A DNA stretch of 64,000 nucleotides from CAZOGW01 sp964579415 (GCA_964579415.1 CAZOGW010000004.1:1-64000); one strand, 5' to 3'; counted from the first letter of the stretch, positions 1-9,626 are shown. Numbers and translations: made by a program. Notes: generated from the sequence alone by a model not told the origin.

Positions 1-275
<275 letters not shown>

Positions 276-333
276 GATCTGAATACACCGATGACTCGTG
301 CTCGCTATGGAGGGCTCAAAGGGCCTTCACAGC

Positions 334-452
<119 letters not shown>

Positions 453-463
453 ACTATTGAGAC

Positions 464-491
464 CAGAGGGCCACCCGCGGGTGGCCCTCTG
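464..491 (+). terminator. Terminator hairpin of the rRNA operon
   Basis: A perfect 13-bp inverted repeat (CAGAGGGCCACCC with GGGTGGCCCTCTG) lies 12 bases after the 5S rRNA. The downstream sequence has no long T run, as is common in high-GC actinobacteria. Position directly behind the 5S gene makes it the likely end of the rRNA transcript. Confidence 0.8.
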
Positions 492-550
492 TCGCGTGCG
501 TATCCTGAGGGCAACGCACCCGCCGCCCAACCGCACACCCCGAGGATGTC

Positions 551-1477
551 ATGCCGCAGGATCCGCGCAGCCACAACCGCAAGCAACACGGCGGCACCCC
601 CCGGGGGGGGTCGAGCTCCGGCTCCGGCAGGTCCGGTGGTTCCGGCAGGTCCGGCGGTTCGGGATACGGCCGCGGCAGCGGCGGTGCTCAGGGCCAGGAC
701 GGCCACCGCCGGACCGGCGGCAAGCCGGGTCAACCCAGCAGCGCCCCACAGCGGGGTGCGGCGTCGGCCGGGCGAGGCGCCCCACCGGCAGGCGAGGCCC
801 CGCGCAAGCAGATCACCCGCCGCCGGGACCTCAAGGGCGCCGCAGCCAACCTGCCCACCTGGGTGATAGAAGATCTTGCCCGCGTCACGCCCGCCAAGCG
901 GGTGCCGGCAGCCCTGGAAGCACTGGGCGAGGCGTCAGAGGCGCTCGCCGACGGGGCGTATCACAAGGCGGTGAAGAAGGCTCTCCTCGCCAAGGACCTG
1001 GCACCGCGGGACGTCACCGTGCGGGAGACGCTCGCCCTGGCGGCCTACCGCATCGGGGACTGGAAGACGGCGCTCACCGAGCTGCGCACCTTCCGCCGGC
1101 TCGCCGGGGAGACCACGCACCTCCCGGTCGAGATGGACGTGCTTCGTGCCATGGGCCGTTCTGCCGACGTCGACGCGGCATGGAAGGAGCTCCGCACCCG
1201 GGGCGGGAGACCGGCCGTGATCAAGGAGGGCAAGGTGGTCTACGCCTCGCACCTGGTCGATCGAGGCGACCTCGACGCAGCCTGGGAACTCACCGACCCG
1301 GGGACGCTGTCGTCGCGGGTGTTCCCCGAAGATCTGCGGGTCTGGTATGTCGCCGCCCGTGTCGCCGCCCTGCGCGGCGACGCCGACAACGCCACCCGCC
1401 TGCGCAACGCCATCCTCGAGCACGACCCCGCCTTCCCCGGCATCGACGAGTTGGAGGGACTCATCGCCTCGGCGTAA
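551..1477 (+). CDS. TPR-like protein with Gly/Arg/Ser-rich N-terminus
   Basis: A 308-residue protein. The first roughly 95 residues are low-complexity, rich in Gly, Ser and Arg with repeated SGGSGRSGG-like units, likely disordered and possibly RNA-binding. From about residue 105 the protein is a helical array with repeated pairs of the type LxxAxxAxxxGxxxxA, which reads as degenerate tetratricopeptide repeats. Similar proteins occur in actinobacteria without a defined role, so no function is assigned. The basic tail-rich N-terminus and position just after the rRNA operon are suggestive only. The start is the first ATG after the rRNA terminator. Confidence 0.7.
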   Translation: MPQDPRSHNRKQHGGTPRGGSSSGSGRSGGSGRSGGSGYGRGSGGAQGQDGHRRTGGKPGQPSSAPQRGAASAGRGAPPAGEAPRKQITRRRDLKGAAANLPTWVIEDLARVTPAKRVPAALEALGEASEALADGAYHKAVKKALLAKDLAPRDVTVRETLALAAYRIGDWKTALTELRTFRRLAGETTHLPVEMDVLRAMGRSADVDAAWKELRTRGGRPAVIKEGKVVYASHLVDRGDLDAAWELTDPGTLSSRVFPEDLRVWYVAARVAALRGDADNATRLRNAILEHDPAFPGIDELEGLIASA

Positions 1478-1568
1478 GTCCTGGTGCCGACCACAGGCAC
1501 GCTTTCTGTCACACCCGGGCGATACCTTGCACATCTCATCCCGCATTTCCCCGGATCGGAGACGTGAG

Positions 1569-1982
1569 ATGGACAGCATTCTCGACAAGGCCCGGGACCT
1601 TGCACCTGACCAGGACATGAACGTGGTGGTGCTGCGAGGGACCCTGGCGGCCCCGCCCGAGCTGCGCACCTTCGATACCGGGTCGGCGAAGCTGCGGCTC
1701 CTGGTGACGGTGCGCACCTTCGAGCCGAGGCGCCGCGTCGACGTGATCCCGGTCATCCTGTGGGACCCGCCCCGGGAAGTGGTCGACACCGCCCGGCACC
1801 ACGCTCGGGCGTGGGTCACCGGATACGTGAGGCGCCGCTTCTTCGAAGAGGCGGGCGGGCGGCGCAGCATCCTCGAGGTGATCGCTCACCACGTCGAGGT
1901 CGATCCCGAGATCGCCGAGGACGGCGGCGACCAGAAGGAGGCGCCGCAGGAAGGGACGCTCGCGGCCGTCGGAGCAGGGTGA
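1569..1982 (+). CDS. Single-stranded DNA-binding protein-like (OB fold)
   Basis: A 137-residue protein. After a short N-terminal helix, residues 17-50 read NVVVLRGTLAAPPELRTF...AKLRLLVTV, the opening strands of an SSB-type OB fold, and a later IPVILWD strand fits the same fold. An acidic tail follows, as in SSB proteins, though without a clear DDDIPF tip. It is probably an SSB paralogue rather than the main replicative SSB. An internal ATG at 1617 would remove the first 16 residues, but the upstream ATG preserves a plausible amphipathic helix. The neighbouring genes do not clarify its role. Confidence 0.7.
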   Translation: MDSILDKARDLAPDQDMNVVVLRGTLAAPPELRTFDTGSAKLRLLVTVRTFEPRRRVDVIPVILWDPPREVVDTARHHARAWVTGYVRRRFFEEAGGRRSILEVIAHHVEVDPEIAEDGGDQKEAPQEGTLAAVGAG

Positions 1983-2058
1983 CCGGCTGCGGGGCCGGGG
2001 TTCCCGATCTCGACGGACCCCCGGCGGGCAGGGACGGAGCGGGAAAGGTAGATTCGCG

Positions 2059-3591
2059 GTGGTGCACCACCGCGTGGCCGTTGCATCGGGATCCCGGCTC
2101 GCCGCCGAAGGCGGCGCAGCCGTCGCCGACCTGGGGGGCAATGCCGTCGATGCCGCCATCGCCGCCGCCATCGTGACCATGTGTACCGATCCCGGCGTGG
2201 TGTCGCCGGCGGCGAGCGGGTTCGTCGCGGTGCAGCCGGCCGGCGGCGACGCCTACATCGTCGACGGCTACGCCGAGATGCCGGGTCGGCAGGCTTCCCC
2301 GGATCGGTTCGGCAACGGTGACCGCGTCACCATGGCCTACGGAGGCAGCCTCACCACCATGGCCGGATACGGCTCGGTGGCGACGCCGGGCGCTTTCGCC
2401 GGGCTGGAGATGGCCTGGTGCCGTCACGGCCGCCTCCCCTGGGCGGTGCTCTTCGAGCCCGCCATCGCCGCGGTGGAGGCCGGGTTCCCCCTCACCTCAG
2501 CCGCCGCCGAGTACCTGACCTACGCCCACGACGTCCTCTTCGGCCTCGACCCGGCGGGGCACGCCCTGCTCCACGACGCCGTCGGGGAGCCTCTTCGTCA
2601 GCGGGACCTCGTCAGAGTCCCCGACCTGGCCGATTCGCTTCGCCTCATAGCCACCGAGGGTGCGGCGGCGTTGTACCTCGGCGATCTGGGTGCCCTGGTC
2701 GCCGACGCCGTGGACGCCGGCGGCGGGCTGCTCTCCCGGGCCGATCTCGCCGCCTACAGCGCCGTGGTGCGGTCGCCGGTGTCCTTCTCCCTCGGGCTGT
2801 GGAATGTTTCCACCAACCCGCCGCCGGCGGTGGGCGGGGTGACCATGGCCGCCATCGCCCTCCTGGCGGCGACCATCCCGGGACCGGCCTGGTCGCCGGC
2901 GTTCACCACCGCGCTGGCCGGGGTGCAGCGCACCGTCCTCGACTACCGGCGCTCATCGCTCACCGACATCGACGGAGTGGCAGCGGCGGCCGCCGAACTC
3001 CTCGACGCGGCGGGCAGCAGTGACCTGGCGCGGCTGGTCACGTCGCCGTCGACCAGCCACACCTCCGCAGCCGACCGGGAGGGCAACGCGGCTGCCATCA
3101 CCGTCTCCGCCGGCTACGGTGCCGGTGTCATCCCCCCGGGCACCGGGATCTGGCTCAACAACTCGCTGGGAGAACTCGAGCTGCACCCCGCCGGCTACCA
3201 CGGACTGGCTCCCGGCACCCGCCTCATCTCGAACATGGCCCCCACCGTCGCCTCCGGCAGCGGCGGCGTCATCGCAGTCGGTTCTCCCGGAGCCGACCGC
3301 ATCACCACCGCCGTCAGCAGCTTCCTACTCAACCTCACCCAACTCGACATGAGCCTTGAGGACGCCATCACCCACCCGCGGATGCACTCCGAGTTGTTCG
3401 ATGGAGTCGCCACCATCGCCTACGAGCCCGGCCTCGACGTCATGCCCCCCGACGGCATGGCGCTGCGGCCGTTCCCGGGCCGCTCCATGTACTTCGGGGG
3501 CGTCCAGGCGGCCATGCTCTCACCCGACGGCCTACTCGCTGCGGCCGATCCGCGCCGGGAGGGCGGCGTGGCCTACGGCGGCGCCATGTAG
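2059..3591 (+). CDS. Gamma-glutamyltransferase family protein
   Basis: The 510-residue product has the Ntn-hydrolase layout of gamma-glutamyltranspeptidases: an N-terminal GGNAVDAAIA motif (residues 26-35) and, at 331-339, STSHTSAAD, which matches the TTHxSVVD processing site. Thr332 is then the predicted autocatalytic nucleophile. Later glycine-rich segments (NMAPTVASGSGG, GSPGADRITTAV) match the oxyanion and substrate loop region. No signal peptide is seen, so it is probably cytoplasmic, unlike classical periplasmic GGT. Two adjacent GTG codons at 2059 and 2062 are possible starts. The substrate could be glutathione-like or another gamma-glutamyl compound; this is not resolved by context. 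Confidence 0.85.
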   Translation: MVHHRVAVASGSRLAAEGGAAVADLGGNAVDAAIAAAIVTMCTDPGVVSPAASGFVAVQPAGGDAYIVDGYAEMPGRQASPDRFGNGDRVTMAYGGSLTTMAGYGSVATPGAFAGLEMAWCRHGRLPWAVLFEPAIAAVEAGFPLTSAAAEYLTYAHDVLFGLDPAGHALLHDAVGEPLRQRDLVRVPDLADSLRLIATEGAAALYLGDLGALVADAVDAGGGLLSRADLAAYSAVVRSPVSFSLGLWNVSTNPPPAVGGVTMAAIALLAATIPGPAWSPAFTTALAGVQRTVLDYRRSSLTDIDGVAAAAAELLDAAGSSDLARLVTSPSTSHTSAADREGNAAAITVSAGYGAGVIPPGTGIWLNNSLGELELHPAGYHGLAPGTRLISNMAPTVASGSGGVIAVGSPGADRITTAVSSFLLNLTQLDMSLEDAITHPRMHSELFDGVATIAYEPGLDVMPPDGMALRPFPGRSMYFGGVQAAMLSPDGLLAAADPRREGGVAYGGAM

Positions 3592-3615
3592 CCGTATGAC
3601 GCCGGCAAGGGCCGC

Positions 3616-4293
3616 TCAGTAGAGCGGCCACGGCAGGGGAGGGCGGTCCTGCGGCGGGACAGGATGTCGAAGGCTCGCCGCGAGAGTCGCCAGCCGTGCT
3701 CCGAACGACTCCGCCTCGGCCACCCCGAGCAGATCACCGATGTCGGCAACCATCGGCGCCGGGTCGCCGGCCAGGTGATCTACCGCCAGCTGCAGTTCAG
3801 CCGGTAGCGACTCGCCGGCGAGTACCCAGAGCACGGTCCGCAACTTGTCGTCGACGTGGAAGGTGAGCCCATGGTCGATGGCCACGAGGCCTCCGGATCT
3901 GCTGTGGAGCATATGGCCCATCTTGCGGTCGGCGTTGTTGGCCAGGATGTCGAGGACCGCCACCGGCCACAGCGACGCGACATCGCCACGCAACAGGGTG
4001 AGAGCATCGAAACCGGTATCGACATCGACGAACCTCTGCACCGACCCGGGACCATGGACGCCCTCTCCCAGCACCGTCTCCGGGACGATCCCCAGCCCCA
4101 GCATCTCCGAGAGCCGGTAGGTGAGCACCTCGCGCCGCGCCAGTGTCCCGTCGGGGAAGTCCCACAAGGCCCGCTCACCGGCGACCGGCTTGTACACCAC
4201 CTTCTCCCCGTCACCAGTAGTGCCGAGCAGGGTGATGTTGGAGGCTGCGGCAAAGCGACCTTCCACCTCGACGACGGTCGGCTCCCAGACCAC
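3616..4293 (-). CDS. SCO1664 family protein (kinase-like fold)
   Basis: A 225-residue protein matching the actinobacterial SCO1664 family. Features of a PI3K/HipA-like phosphotransferase fold are visible: VVYKPVAGE (ATP-binding lysine, about residues 32-40), DILANNADRKMGHML (catalytic-loop-like D and N residues, about 114-128) and IDHGLTFH (metal-binding D). It is the last gene of a three-gene unit with DUF3090 and the phosphomutase-like gene, separated from DUF3090 by only 2 bp. This trio is conserved together in actinobacteria, near mshC in mycobacteria, and its biochemical role is not established. The gene ends tail to tail with the GGT-like gene. Confidence 0.85.
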   Translation of the reverse strand: MVWEPTVVEVEGRFAAASNITLLGTTGDGEKVVYKPVAGERALWDFPDGTLARREVLTYRLSEMLGLGIVPETVLGEGVHGPGSVQRFVDVDTGFDALTLLRGDVASLWPVAVLDILANNADRKMGHMLHSRSGGLVAIDHGLTFHVDDKLRTVLWVLAGESLPAELQLAVDHLAGDPAPMVADIGDLLGVAEAESFGARLATLAASLRHPVPPQDRPPLPWPLY

Positions 4294-4295
4294 GG

Positions 4296-4778
4296 TCAGG
4301 GACGATGGAGGCGGAGGTCACCGTTGCCGGCCGGGCAGGCGTGTCCCGCAGCGTCGATCGCCAGCCCGCAGCGGGGACACAGCGGGCGCCCGCTCGCCAC
4401 CGCCTCGGCCCCGAGGCGGGCGGCCGCAGCGAGTTGCGCCGCCGTCACCGCGTGCTCCACCGCAGCCATGGCGGTCGCAGTGGGCATCAGCACCACCCGC
4501 CCCAGGCCGGTGGTCTCGTCGAAGTCGAGCGTGAAGTCGGCGACGCGGAACTCGACGCTCTCCGGTTCGGCCACCGGCTCCACCGAGAGCGACACCTCGT
4601 CGAGATCCACCCCCAGGTCGCGGAGCAGCCGCATCGCCTCGATGGTGATCGCCGCCACCTGGCCCTTCTCGAGCAGGTACGAGTAGGTCTCGCCCCCCTG
4701 ATCGACCTGCACGTAGAACACCCGTGCACCGGGCTCGCCGACGCAGCCGAGGGCGAAGCGTGTCACCGGGTCGCTCAC
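4296..4778 (-). CDS. DUF3090 family protein
   Basis: A 160-residue protein of the actinobacterial DUF3090 family. Its N-terminus (FALGCVGEPGARVFYVQV) and repeated QVAAITIEAMRLLRDL-type helix match the family. The C-terminus ends in a CPRCGLAID...GHACPAGNG motif that looks like a small zinc-binding knuckle. It overlaps the upstream phosphomutase-like gene by 4 nt (ATGA) and sits 2 bp before the SCO1664 gene, so the three are translated as one unit. No enzymatic activity is known for the family. Confidence 0.9.
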   Translation of the reverse strand: MSDPVTRFALGCVGEPGARVFYVQVDQGGETYSYLLEKGQVAAITIEAMRLLRDLGVDLDEVSLSVEPVAEPESVEFRVADFTLDFDETTGLGRVVLMPTATAMAAVEHAVTAAQLAAAARLGAEAVASGRPLCPRCGLAIDAAGHACPAGNGDLRLHRP

Positions 4779-5374
4779 CGGCCCGCCACCTTCCGGTTGA
4801 CCACCGGGACCGAGACGCCACCGCCGGCATCGAGGGCGACGATGGACACCGAGGCCGGCGCCACATCAAGGCGGTGGATGAGATCGATGTCCATCCCGAG
4901 ATAGTGGCAGAGCAGCGCCCGGATCACGTCACCGTGGGAAACCACCACCACAACCTCGTCGCCGTGCCGCTGAGCGATGGCCTCCAGCCCGGCGACGGCC
5001 CGGCGCTGCACCTCTCCCAGGGTCTCGCCGTCGGGGAAGCGGAACCGGCCCGGGTGCCGCATGAGGCTCTCCCACGCCTTGAGCCGGTACAGGTCCCGCA
5101 GGCTTCTTCCCGACCATGACCCGTAGTCGACCTCGATGAACCTCCGCTCGGTCAGAACCGGCAGGTCACCGGGGGTGGCGACGATGCGGGCCGTCTCCCG
5201 GCACCGGCGGATCGGCGAGGTGTACACCGCCACCGCACCGGCGGCTGCCAGACGGTCGGCGACCTGCCGGGCCATGGCGACCCCGTCGGGCGACAGTGCC
5301 ACACCGGGGAGGCGGCCGGTGAGAATGCGCCCGGTGTCGGCGGTGACCCCGTGGCGAACCAGGTGGCAGAGCAT
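4775..5374 (-). CDS. Histidine phosphatase / putative phosphomutase, MSMEG_4193 family
   Basis: A member of the histidine phosphatase superfamily. LVRHG at the N-terminus carries the catalytic RHG histidine, an internal Arg-rich SPIRRCRETA segment fits the phosphate pocket, and VVVSHGDVIRALLCHYLG carries the second catalytic histidine. The start is placed at the ATG directly before LCHLVRHG; two ATGs 15-18 bases further up (5392, 5389) are alternatives. The gene leads the DUF3090/SCO1664 trio. Its natural substrate is unknown. The upstream region holds two copies of a GGATACTG motif that recalls the heptad repeats seen elsewhere in the window. Confidence 0.85.
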   Translation of the reverse strand: MLCHLVRHGVTADTGRILTGRLPGVALSPDGVAMARQVADRLAAAGAVAVYTSPIRRCRETARIVATPGDLPVLTERRFIEVDYGSWSGRSLRDLYRLKAWESLMRHPGRFRFPDGETLGEVQRRAVAGLEAIAQRHGDEVVVVVSHGDVIRALLCHYLGMDIDLIHRLDVAPASVSIVALDAGGGVSVPVVNRKVAGR

Positions 5375-5380
5375 GGAGGC

Positions 5381-5409
5381 AGTATCCATCATCCCGTATG
5401 CAGTATCCA
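5381..5409. repeat. Weak heptad-related repeat (GGATACTG twice)
   Basis: On the minus strand the octamer GGATACTG occurs twice, at 5381-5388 and 5402-5409, around the start of the phosphomutase gene. It resembles the ATACTGG variant found at 47052-47082. It is not a clean tandem array, so membership of the family is uncertain. Confidence 0.3.
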
Positions 5410-5703
5410 GCACCGCATCGGTGCGAGCAGCTGGGCCAGGTGATGGGCAGCGTCGCCCACCATCCCGGAAGGTCGACGCTGGTCAGGAGACGGTCTCCAT
5501 GAACTCGGCGTATCGGGCACATCACCCAGCTTGCGCCACGCCACCAGGAACGTCTCGGCGACGGCGTCGTCGACACGCGATGGGTCGGTGCGGCGGGCGC
5601 AGTACCTGTGCAGCGCGCTGCGGTGACGTGCGTAGAGGTCGTTGAACCGCGCCTCGTCGCCGGCGCTGGTCTTCGAGCCCTGCTGGGTGTTGGTGACGAT
5701 CAC
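5389..5703 (-). pseudogene. Truncated ECF sigma factor (region 2 only)
   Basis: Residues 18-62 (EARFNDLYARHRSALHRYC...DAVAETFLVAWRKLGDVP) read as sigma-70 region 2 of an ECF sigma factor. After about residue 64 the similarity stops; the remaining residues do not form region 4, and no continuation could be recognised in the other minus-strand frames up to the phosphomutase start. Full ECF factors are about 170-200 residues, this product is 104. It is most likely a decayed gene whose 3' part has been lost, and the phosphomutase gene begins right at its end. A functional region-2-only peptide is a less likely alternative. Confidence 0.6.
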
Positions 5704-5782
5704 ATCATCATCGCTCCCGGAAGCGCTCCACGGTTACCCGAATCTTCCATCTGGGCATGTTCACTCCCCGGCGAGGTCCCCG

Positions 5783-6607
5783 ATGGCGAAGGCGACCGCA
5801 CCGCAGGCGGATAGCATCGGCGACGTGCCCGCGTCACCCGACTTCTCCTTCACCCGCCGACCGGTCTGGCTGCTGGGCCACCTGGTGGCATTGACCGCCG
5901 TCGTCGGGTTCGTGCTCCTGGGGATGTGGCAGCTCGACCGACACGACGCCCGCAGCCGGACCGACGCCGTCCTCGCCGAACGCCTCGACGCCGCGCCGGT
6001 ACCATTGGAAACGCTGCTGCCCCTGGACGACATCGCCGCCGCCGAGTTCGTCCCGGTGGAGGCGACCGGCACCTACGTCACCGCCGAGGAGGTAGTGCTC
6101 CAGGCGCGATCGCTGGGTGGGGTCTCCGGGCATGAGGTACTTACCCCGCTGCGACTCGATAATGGCGCCGTGGTCGTGGTCGACCGGGGATGGGTCCAGA
6201 TCGACGCCGGAGATCCTCCGGTGGCGGGCGCCGAGCCGCCGGGAGAGGTCACCGTCACCGGCTACCTGCGGCCCACCCAGGTGCGACAGGGGATCGGTCC
6301 CACCGACCCGCCCACCGGTGAGCTGGCCCGTGTCTCCCGTGTCGACCTGGAGCGGCTTACCCGGCAGATCGAAGGCGACCTGCTCCCCATGTGGATCCAG
6401 CTCTCCGCCCAGGACCCCGCTCAGCCTGAGGAGTATCCGCGCATCGTGCCGCCCCCGGCACCGGGGGAGGGACCCCCCCACATGTCCTACGCCGTTCAGT
6501 GGTTCCTCTTCGCCGCGGTGGTTCTGGCCGGCTATCCGATCCTGCTGCGGCACACCGCCGCAAGTCGGGGGCGGGACGGATCCGATGCCCGCATCCCGGT
6601 AGGGTGA
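5783..6607 (+). CDS. SURF1 family protein (cytochrome oxidase biogenesis)
   Basis: The product has the SURF1 layout: an N-terminal membrane segment (LLGHLVALTAVVGFVLLGMW) followed by QLDRHDAR, an extracytoplasmic domain containing FVPVEATGTY and VVVDRGWVQI, and a C-terminal membrane segment after HMSYAVQWFLFA, a typical SURF1 signature. Family members help assemble heme-copper oxidase, so an aerobic respiratory chain is implied. The ATG at 5783 gives a slightly long N-terminus; a GTG at 5825 would start VPASPDFSF and fits the family length better. No oxidase subunit genes are nearby. Confidence 0.9.
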   Translation: MAKATAPQADSIGDVPASPDFSFTRRPVWLLGHLVALTAVVGFVLLGMWQLDRHDARSRTDAVLAERLDAAPVPLETLLPLDDIAAAEFVPVEATGTYVTAEEVVLQARSLGGVSGHEVLTPLRLDNGAVVVVDRGWVQIDAGDPPVAGAEPPGEVTVTGYLRPTQVRQGIGPTDPPTGELARVSRVDLERLTRQIEGDLLPMWIQLSAQDPAQPEEYPRIVPPPAPGEGPPHMSYAVQWFLFAAVVLAGYPILLRHTAASRGRDGSDARIPVG

Positions 6608-6632
6608 CGCCCACGCCGAAACGGAGCCCGCC

Positions 6633-7346
6633 ATGACCGACCGCATCTACTCCACCGACGCCTATGCCCGCGCCATGGACGCCACCGTGGTCGGCGTCGA
6701 CGCCGACGACGGCCTGGTGCTGCTCGACCGAACCGTCTTCTACCCGGGAGGTGGCGGCCAGCCGCCGGACACCGGCGGGCTGTGGATCGGAGACGACCGC
6801 ATCGAGGTCACCGGGGCCCGTTCCACCTCCGACGGGGTGTGGCACCACGTGACGGGAGCCCTTCCCGCCGTCGGCAGCGAGGTACGCGGCGAGCTGGACT
6901 GGGAGCGGCGTTACGCCGTCATGCAGACCCACACCGCGCTTCACGCCCTCTGCGGCGTCGTCTGGGAGAGGTTCCACAGCCCGGTGACCGGCGGCAACAT
7001 GGAACCGGGAGAGGGGCGCCTCGACTTCGAGCTCCCGCAATGGGACCCCGAGGACCGCGAGCCCCTGGAGACCTCCCTCAACGAGCAACTCGCCCGTGCC
7101 CTCCCGGTGGAGGTGGCGTTCCTACCACGGTCCGAGGCCGATGCCGATCCCAGTCTCATCCGCACCAAGGTGAGCCTCCTCCCCAAAGACCTGCAGGTGG
7201 TGCGGGTCATCGACATCGTCGGCCTCGACCGCCAGGCCGACGGCGGCACCCACGTCGACTCCACCCTCGAGGTCGGCTCCATCCGCATCGTCAAGGTCGA
7301 GTCCAAAGGCAAGGGCTTCCGCCGCATCCGCGTCGCCGTGGTGTGA
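6633..7346 (+). CDS. AlaX-type alanyl-tRNA editing protein
   Basis: A 237-residue stand-alone editing-domain protein. Zinc-site residues are seen in MQTHTALHALCG (His100, His104). The FYPGGGGQPPDTG motif near residues 36-48 is the hallmark of AlaRS/ThrRS editing domains. In the C-terminal motif the sequence is QADGGTHVDST, so the family cysteine before GGTHV is replaced by Asp while the final His is kept. The enzyme would hydrolyse mischarged Ser- or Gly-tRNA(Ala). It is 1 bp upstream of the HAD gene and probably cotranscribed. Confidence 0.85.
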   Translation: MTDRIYSTDAYARAMDATVVGVDADDGLVLLDRTVFYPGGGGQPPDTGGLWIGDDRIEVTGARSTSDGVWHHVTGALPAVGSEVRGELDWERRYAVMQTHTALHALCGVVWERFHSPVTGGNMEPGEGRLDFELPQWDPEDREPLETSLNEQLARALPVEVAFLPRSEADADPSLIRTKVSLLPKDLQVVRVIDIVGLDRQADGGTHVDSTLEVGSIRIVKVESKGKGFRRIRVAVV

Positions 7347-7347
7347 C

Positions 7348-7989
7348 GTGGTGCTCTCCGGCGTCATCTTCGACCTCGACGGCACGCTGGGCGAGACGCT
7401 GCCGGTGTGTTTCGCCGCCTTCCGCATCGTGTTCGACGAGTTCCTCGGTGTGGCGTACTCCGACGAGGAGATCCGGTCGATGTTCGGGCCTACCGAGGAG
7501 GGCATGCTTGGTTCCCGCATCGTCGACGGGGAAGCCGCGGTGGAGCGGTACCTGAAGGAGTACGCCGCCCACCATCACCTGGTGCCCGCGCCGTTCCCCG
7601 GCGTGGTGGCCCTGCTCGACCGGCTCCGGGCCGAGGCGACGCCGGTGGCGGTGGTGACGGGAAAGGGACCCCGATCGGCGGCGATGTCTTTGGAGGAGTG
7701 GGGGATCGCCGACCGGTTCACCCACGTGATGGCGGGAGGGTACGAGGGCAACGTCAAGGCACGGGCCATGGAGGAGGTCGCCGCTGCTTGGGGCGCCGAC
7801 CCGGCAACCGTGGTGTCGGTGGGCGACGTCGCCTCCGACGTTTCCCACGGACGCAGCGCCGGTTTGATCCCGGTGGGGGCCGCCTGGTCCGACGGCGTGG
7901 ATCCGGCGGTGCTGGCGGCGGCCGCGCCGCAGGCGGTCTTCACTGCGGTGGCCGACTTCGACCGCTGGCTTGCCGACCTCAAGTCCTAA
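7348..7989 (+). CDS. HAD family hydrolase (phosphoglycolate phosphatase-like)
   Basis: A 213-residue HAD hydrolase. Motif I is FDLDGTLGE (nucleophile Asp in DLDGT, about residues 7-12), motif II is VAVVTGK, and motif IV is [14 protein letters not shown]. The alpha-helical cap between about 15 and 80 resembles the phosphoglycolate phosphatase/beta-phosphoglucomutase group. Substrate is not predictable. The GTG start is 1 bp after the editing-protein stop. Its TAA stop overlaps the pgi stop on the other strand by 3 bases within CTAA. Confidence 0.85.
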   Translation: MVLSGVIFDLDGTLGETLPVCFAAFRIVFDEFLGVAYSDEEIRSMFGPTEEGMLGSRIVDGEAAVERYLKEYAAHHHLVPAPFPGVVALLDRLRAEATPVAVVTGKGPRSAAMSLEEWGIADRFTHVMAGGYEGNVKARAMEEVAAAWGADPATVVSVGDVASDVSHGRSAGLIPVGAAWSDGVDPAVLAAAAPQAVFTAVADFDRWLADLKS

Positions 7990-9626
7990 CGCCGCTCCAG
8001 GTAGTGACGCATCAGCTCCGTGGTGGAGCTGTCGTGGGCACCGTCGGCCACGGCACCGCCGTGGAGTTCGCCGGCGATGGTGCCGGCCAGCACCTTTCCC
8101 AACTCCACCCCGAACTGGTCGAAGGAGTTGACACCCCAGACCGTTCCCTGGGTGAACACCTTGTGCTCGTACAGGGCGATGAGCTGCCCGAGCGCAGAAG
8201 GGGTGAGGGCGTCCACCAGCATCGTCGACGAGGGCCGGTTGCCGGGAAAGGTGCGGTGGGGAACCAGTGTCTCGGCAACGCCCTCGGCGCGCACCTCGTC
8301 GGCGGTCTTACCGAAGGCGAGCGCCTCGCTCTGGGCGAGCAGATTGGCGGTGAGCAGGTCGTGGTGACGGGGCGACGACCCCGGCGCAGTCGGGTCGGCG
8401 ACGGGACGGCACAGCCCGATGAAGTCGCAGGGAACCAGGCTGGTGCCCTGGTGGATGAGTTGATAGAAGGCGTGCTGGCCGTTGGTTCCCGGTTCCCCGA
8501 ACACGATGGGCCCGGTGTCCAGCGTGACCGGGGCGCCGTCACGCCGTACCCGCTTCCCGTTGCTCTCCATGTCGAGCTGCTGCAGGTAGGCGGGGAAGCG
8601 CGCCAGGTTCTCGCTGTAGGGGAGCACGGCGTGGCTCTCAGCGCCGAACAGGTTGCGGTACCAGATTCCGAGCAGCCCCATGAGGACGGGCACGTTCTCG
8701 GCGAGGGGCGTCTCCCGAAAATGTTCATCGATGATGCGTGACCCGGCGAGCAGGTCCCCGAAGGCCTCGGGACCGATGGCGATCATCAGGCTGAGCCCGA
8801 TGGCGGACTCGATCGAATAGCGGCCACCCACCCAGTCCCAGAAGCCGAACATGTTGGCCGGATCGATGCCGAAGGCCTCCACCTCGGCGGAGTTGGTGGA
8901 GACCGCCACGAAATGGCGGGCGACGGCTACCTCGCCGAGGGCGTCGACCAGCCAGTGTCGGGCGCTGCGTGCGTTGGTCAAAGTCTCCAGCGTGGTGAAC
9001 GTCTTCGAGGCCACCACGAACAGCGTCGTCTCCGGGTCCGACTCCGCCAGCGTGGCCGCCAGGTCGGCTCCGTCGACGTTCGACACAAAACGGTTGGTGA
9101 TGCGGGGATGCGCCATGTGGGCCAGAGCCCGGGTGGCCATCGCCGGGCCCAGATCGGAACCGCCGATGCCGATGTTGACGACGGTGGCGATCTCGGCGCC
9201 GGTGGAGCCGCGCCACTCCCCGCTGCGGACCGCGTCGGCGAAGCGGCCCATCCTGTCGAGCACCTGGTGCACCTCGGGCACCACGTCGACTCCGTCGACC
9301 ACGATCGAGGCGCCGGCGGGGGAGCGGAGGGCGACGTGGAGCACCGCCCGGCCCTCGGTGATGTTGATCGGCTCGCCGGAGAACATGGCCTCCATACGCT
9401 CCCGCAGCCCGGCGGCCTCGGCCACCGCGACCAGCAGGTCTATGGTCTCCGCGGTGACTCGGTGCTTGGAGTAGTCGAAGCGGACGTCTCCCGCCGAGGC
9501 GACCATGTGTTTCCCCCGCTCGGGGTCCTCGGCGAACAGGTCCCGCAGGTGGCGCTCGGCGATGGTGGCGTGGTGGGCTACGAGGGCAGCCCATTCGGGG
9601 GTGTCGGTGACGGCGAGATCAGCCAT
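7986..9626 (-). CDS. pgi: Glucose-6-phosphate isomerase
   Basis: A 546-residue enzyme interconverting glucose-6-phosphate and fructose-6-phosphate. The [16 protein letters not shown] segment is the phosphosugar isomerase signature, SNVDG and [12 protein letters not shown]...[23 protein letters not shown] match the active-site region with the catalytic Glu and His, and [12 protein letters not shown] gives the C-terminal catalytic Lys. The start is the ATG giving [12 protein letters not shown], since the upstream extension is low-complexity shadow of the preceding gene. It lies 26 bp after the DUF2207 gene on the same strand. Confidence 0.95.
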   Translation of the reverse strand: MADLAVTDTPEWAALVAHHATIAERHLRDLFAEDPERGKHMVASAGDVRFDYSKHRVTAETIDLLVAVAEAAGLRERMEAMFSGEPINITEGRAVLHVALRSPAGASIVVDGVDVVPEVHQVLDRMGRFADAVRSGEWRGSTGAEIATVVNIGIGGSDLGPAMATRALAHMAHPRITNRFVSNVDGADLAATLAESDPETTLFVVASKTFTTLETLTNARSARHWLVDALGEVAVARHFVAVSTNSAEVEAFGIDPANMFGFWDWVGGRYSIESAIGLSLMIAIGPEAFGDLLAGSRIIDEHFRETPLAENVPVLMGLLGIWYRNLFGAESHAVLPYSENLARFPAYLQQLDMESNGKRVRRDGAPVTLDTGPIVFGEPGTNGQHAFYQLIHQGTSLVPCDFIGLCRPVADPTAPGSSPRHHDLLTANLLAQSEALAFGKTADEVRAEGVAETLVPHRTFPGNRPSSTMLVDALTPSALGQLIALYEHKVFTQGTVWGVNSFDQFGVELGKVLAGTIAGELHGGAVADGAHDSSTTELMRHYLERR

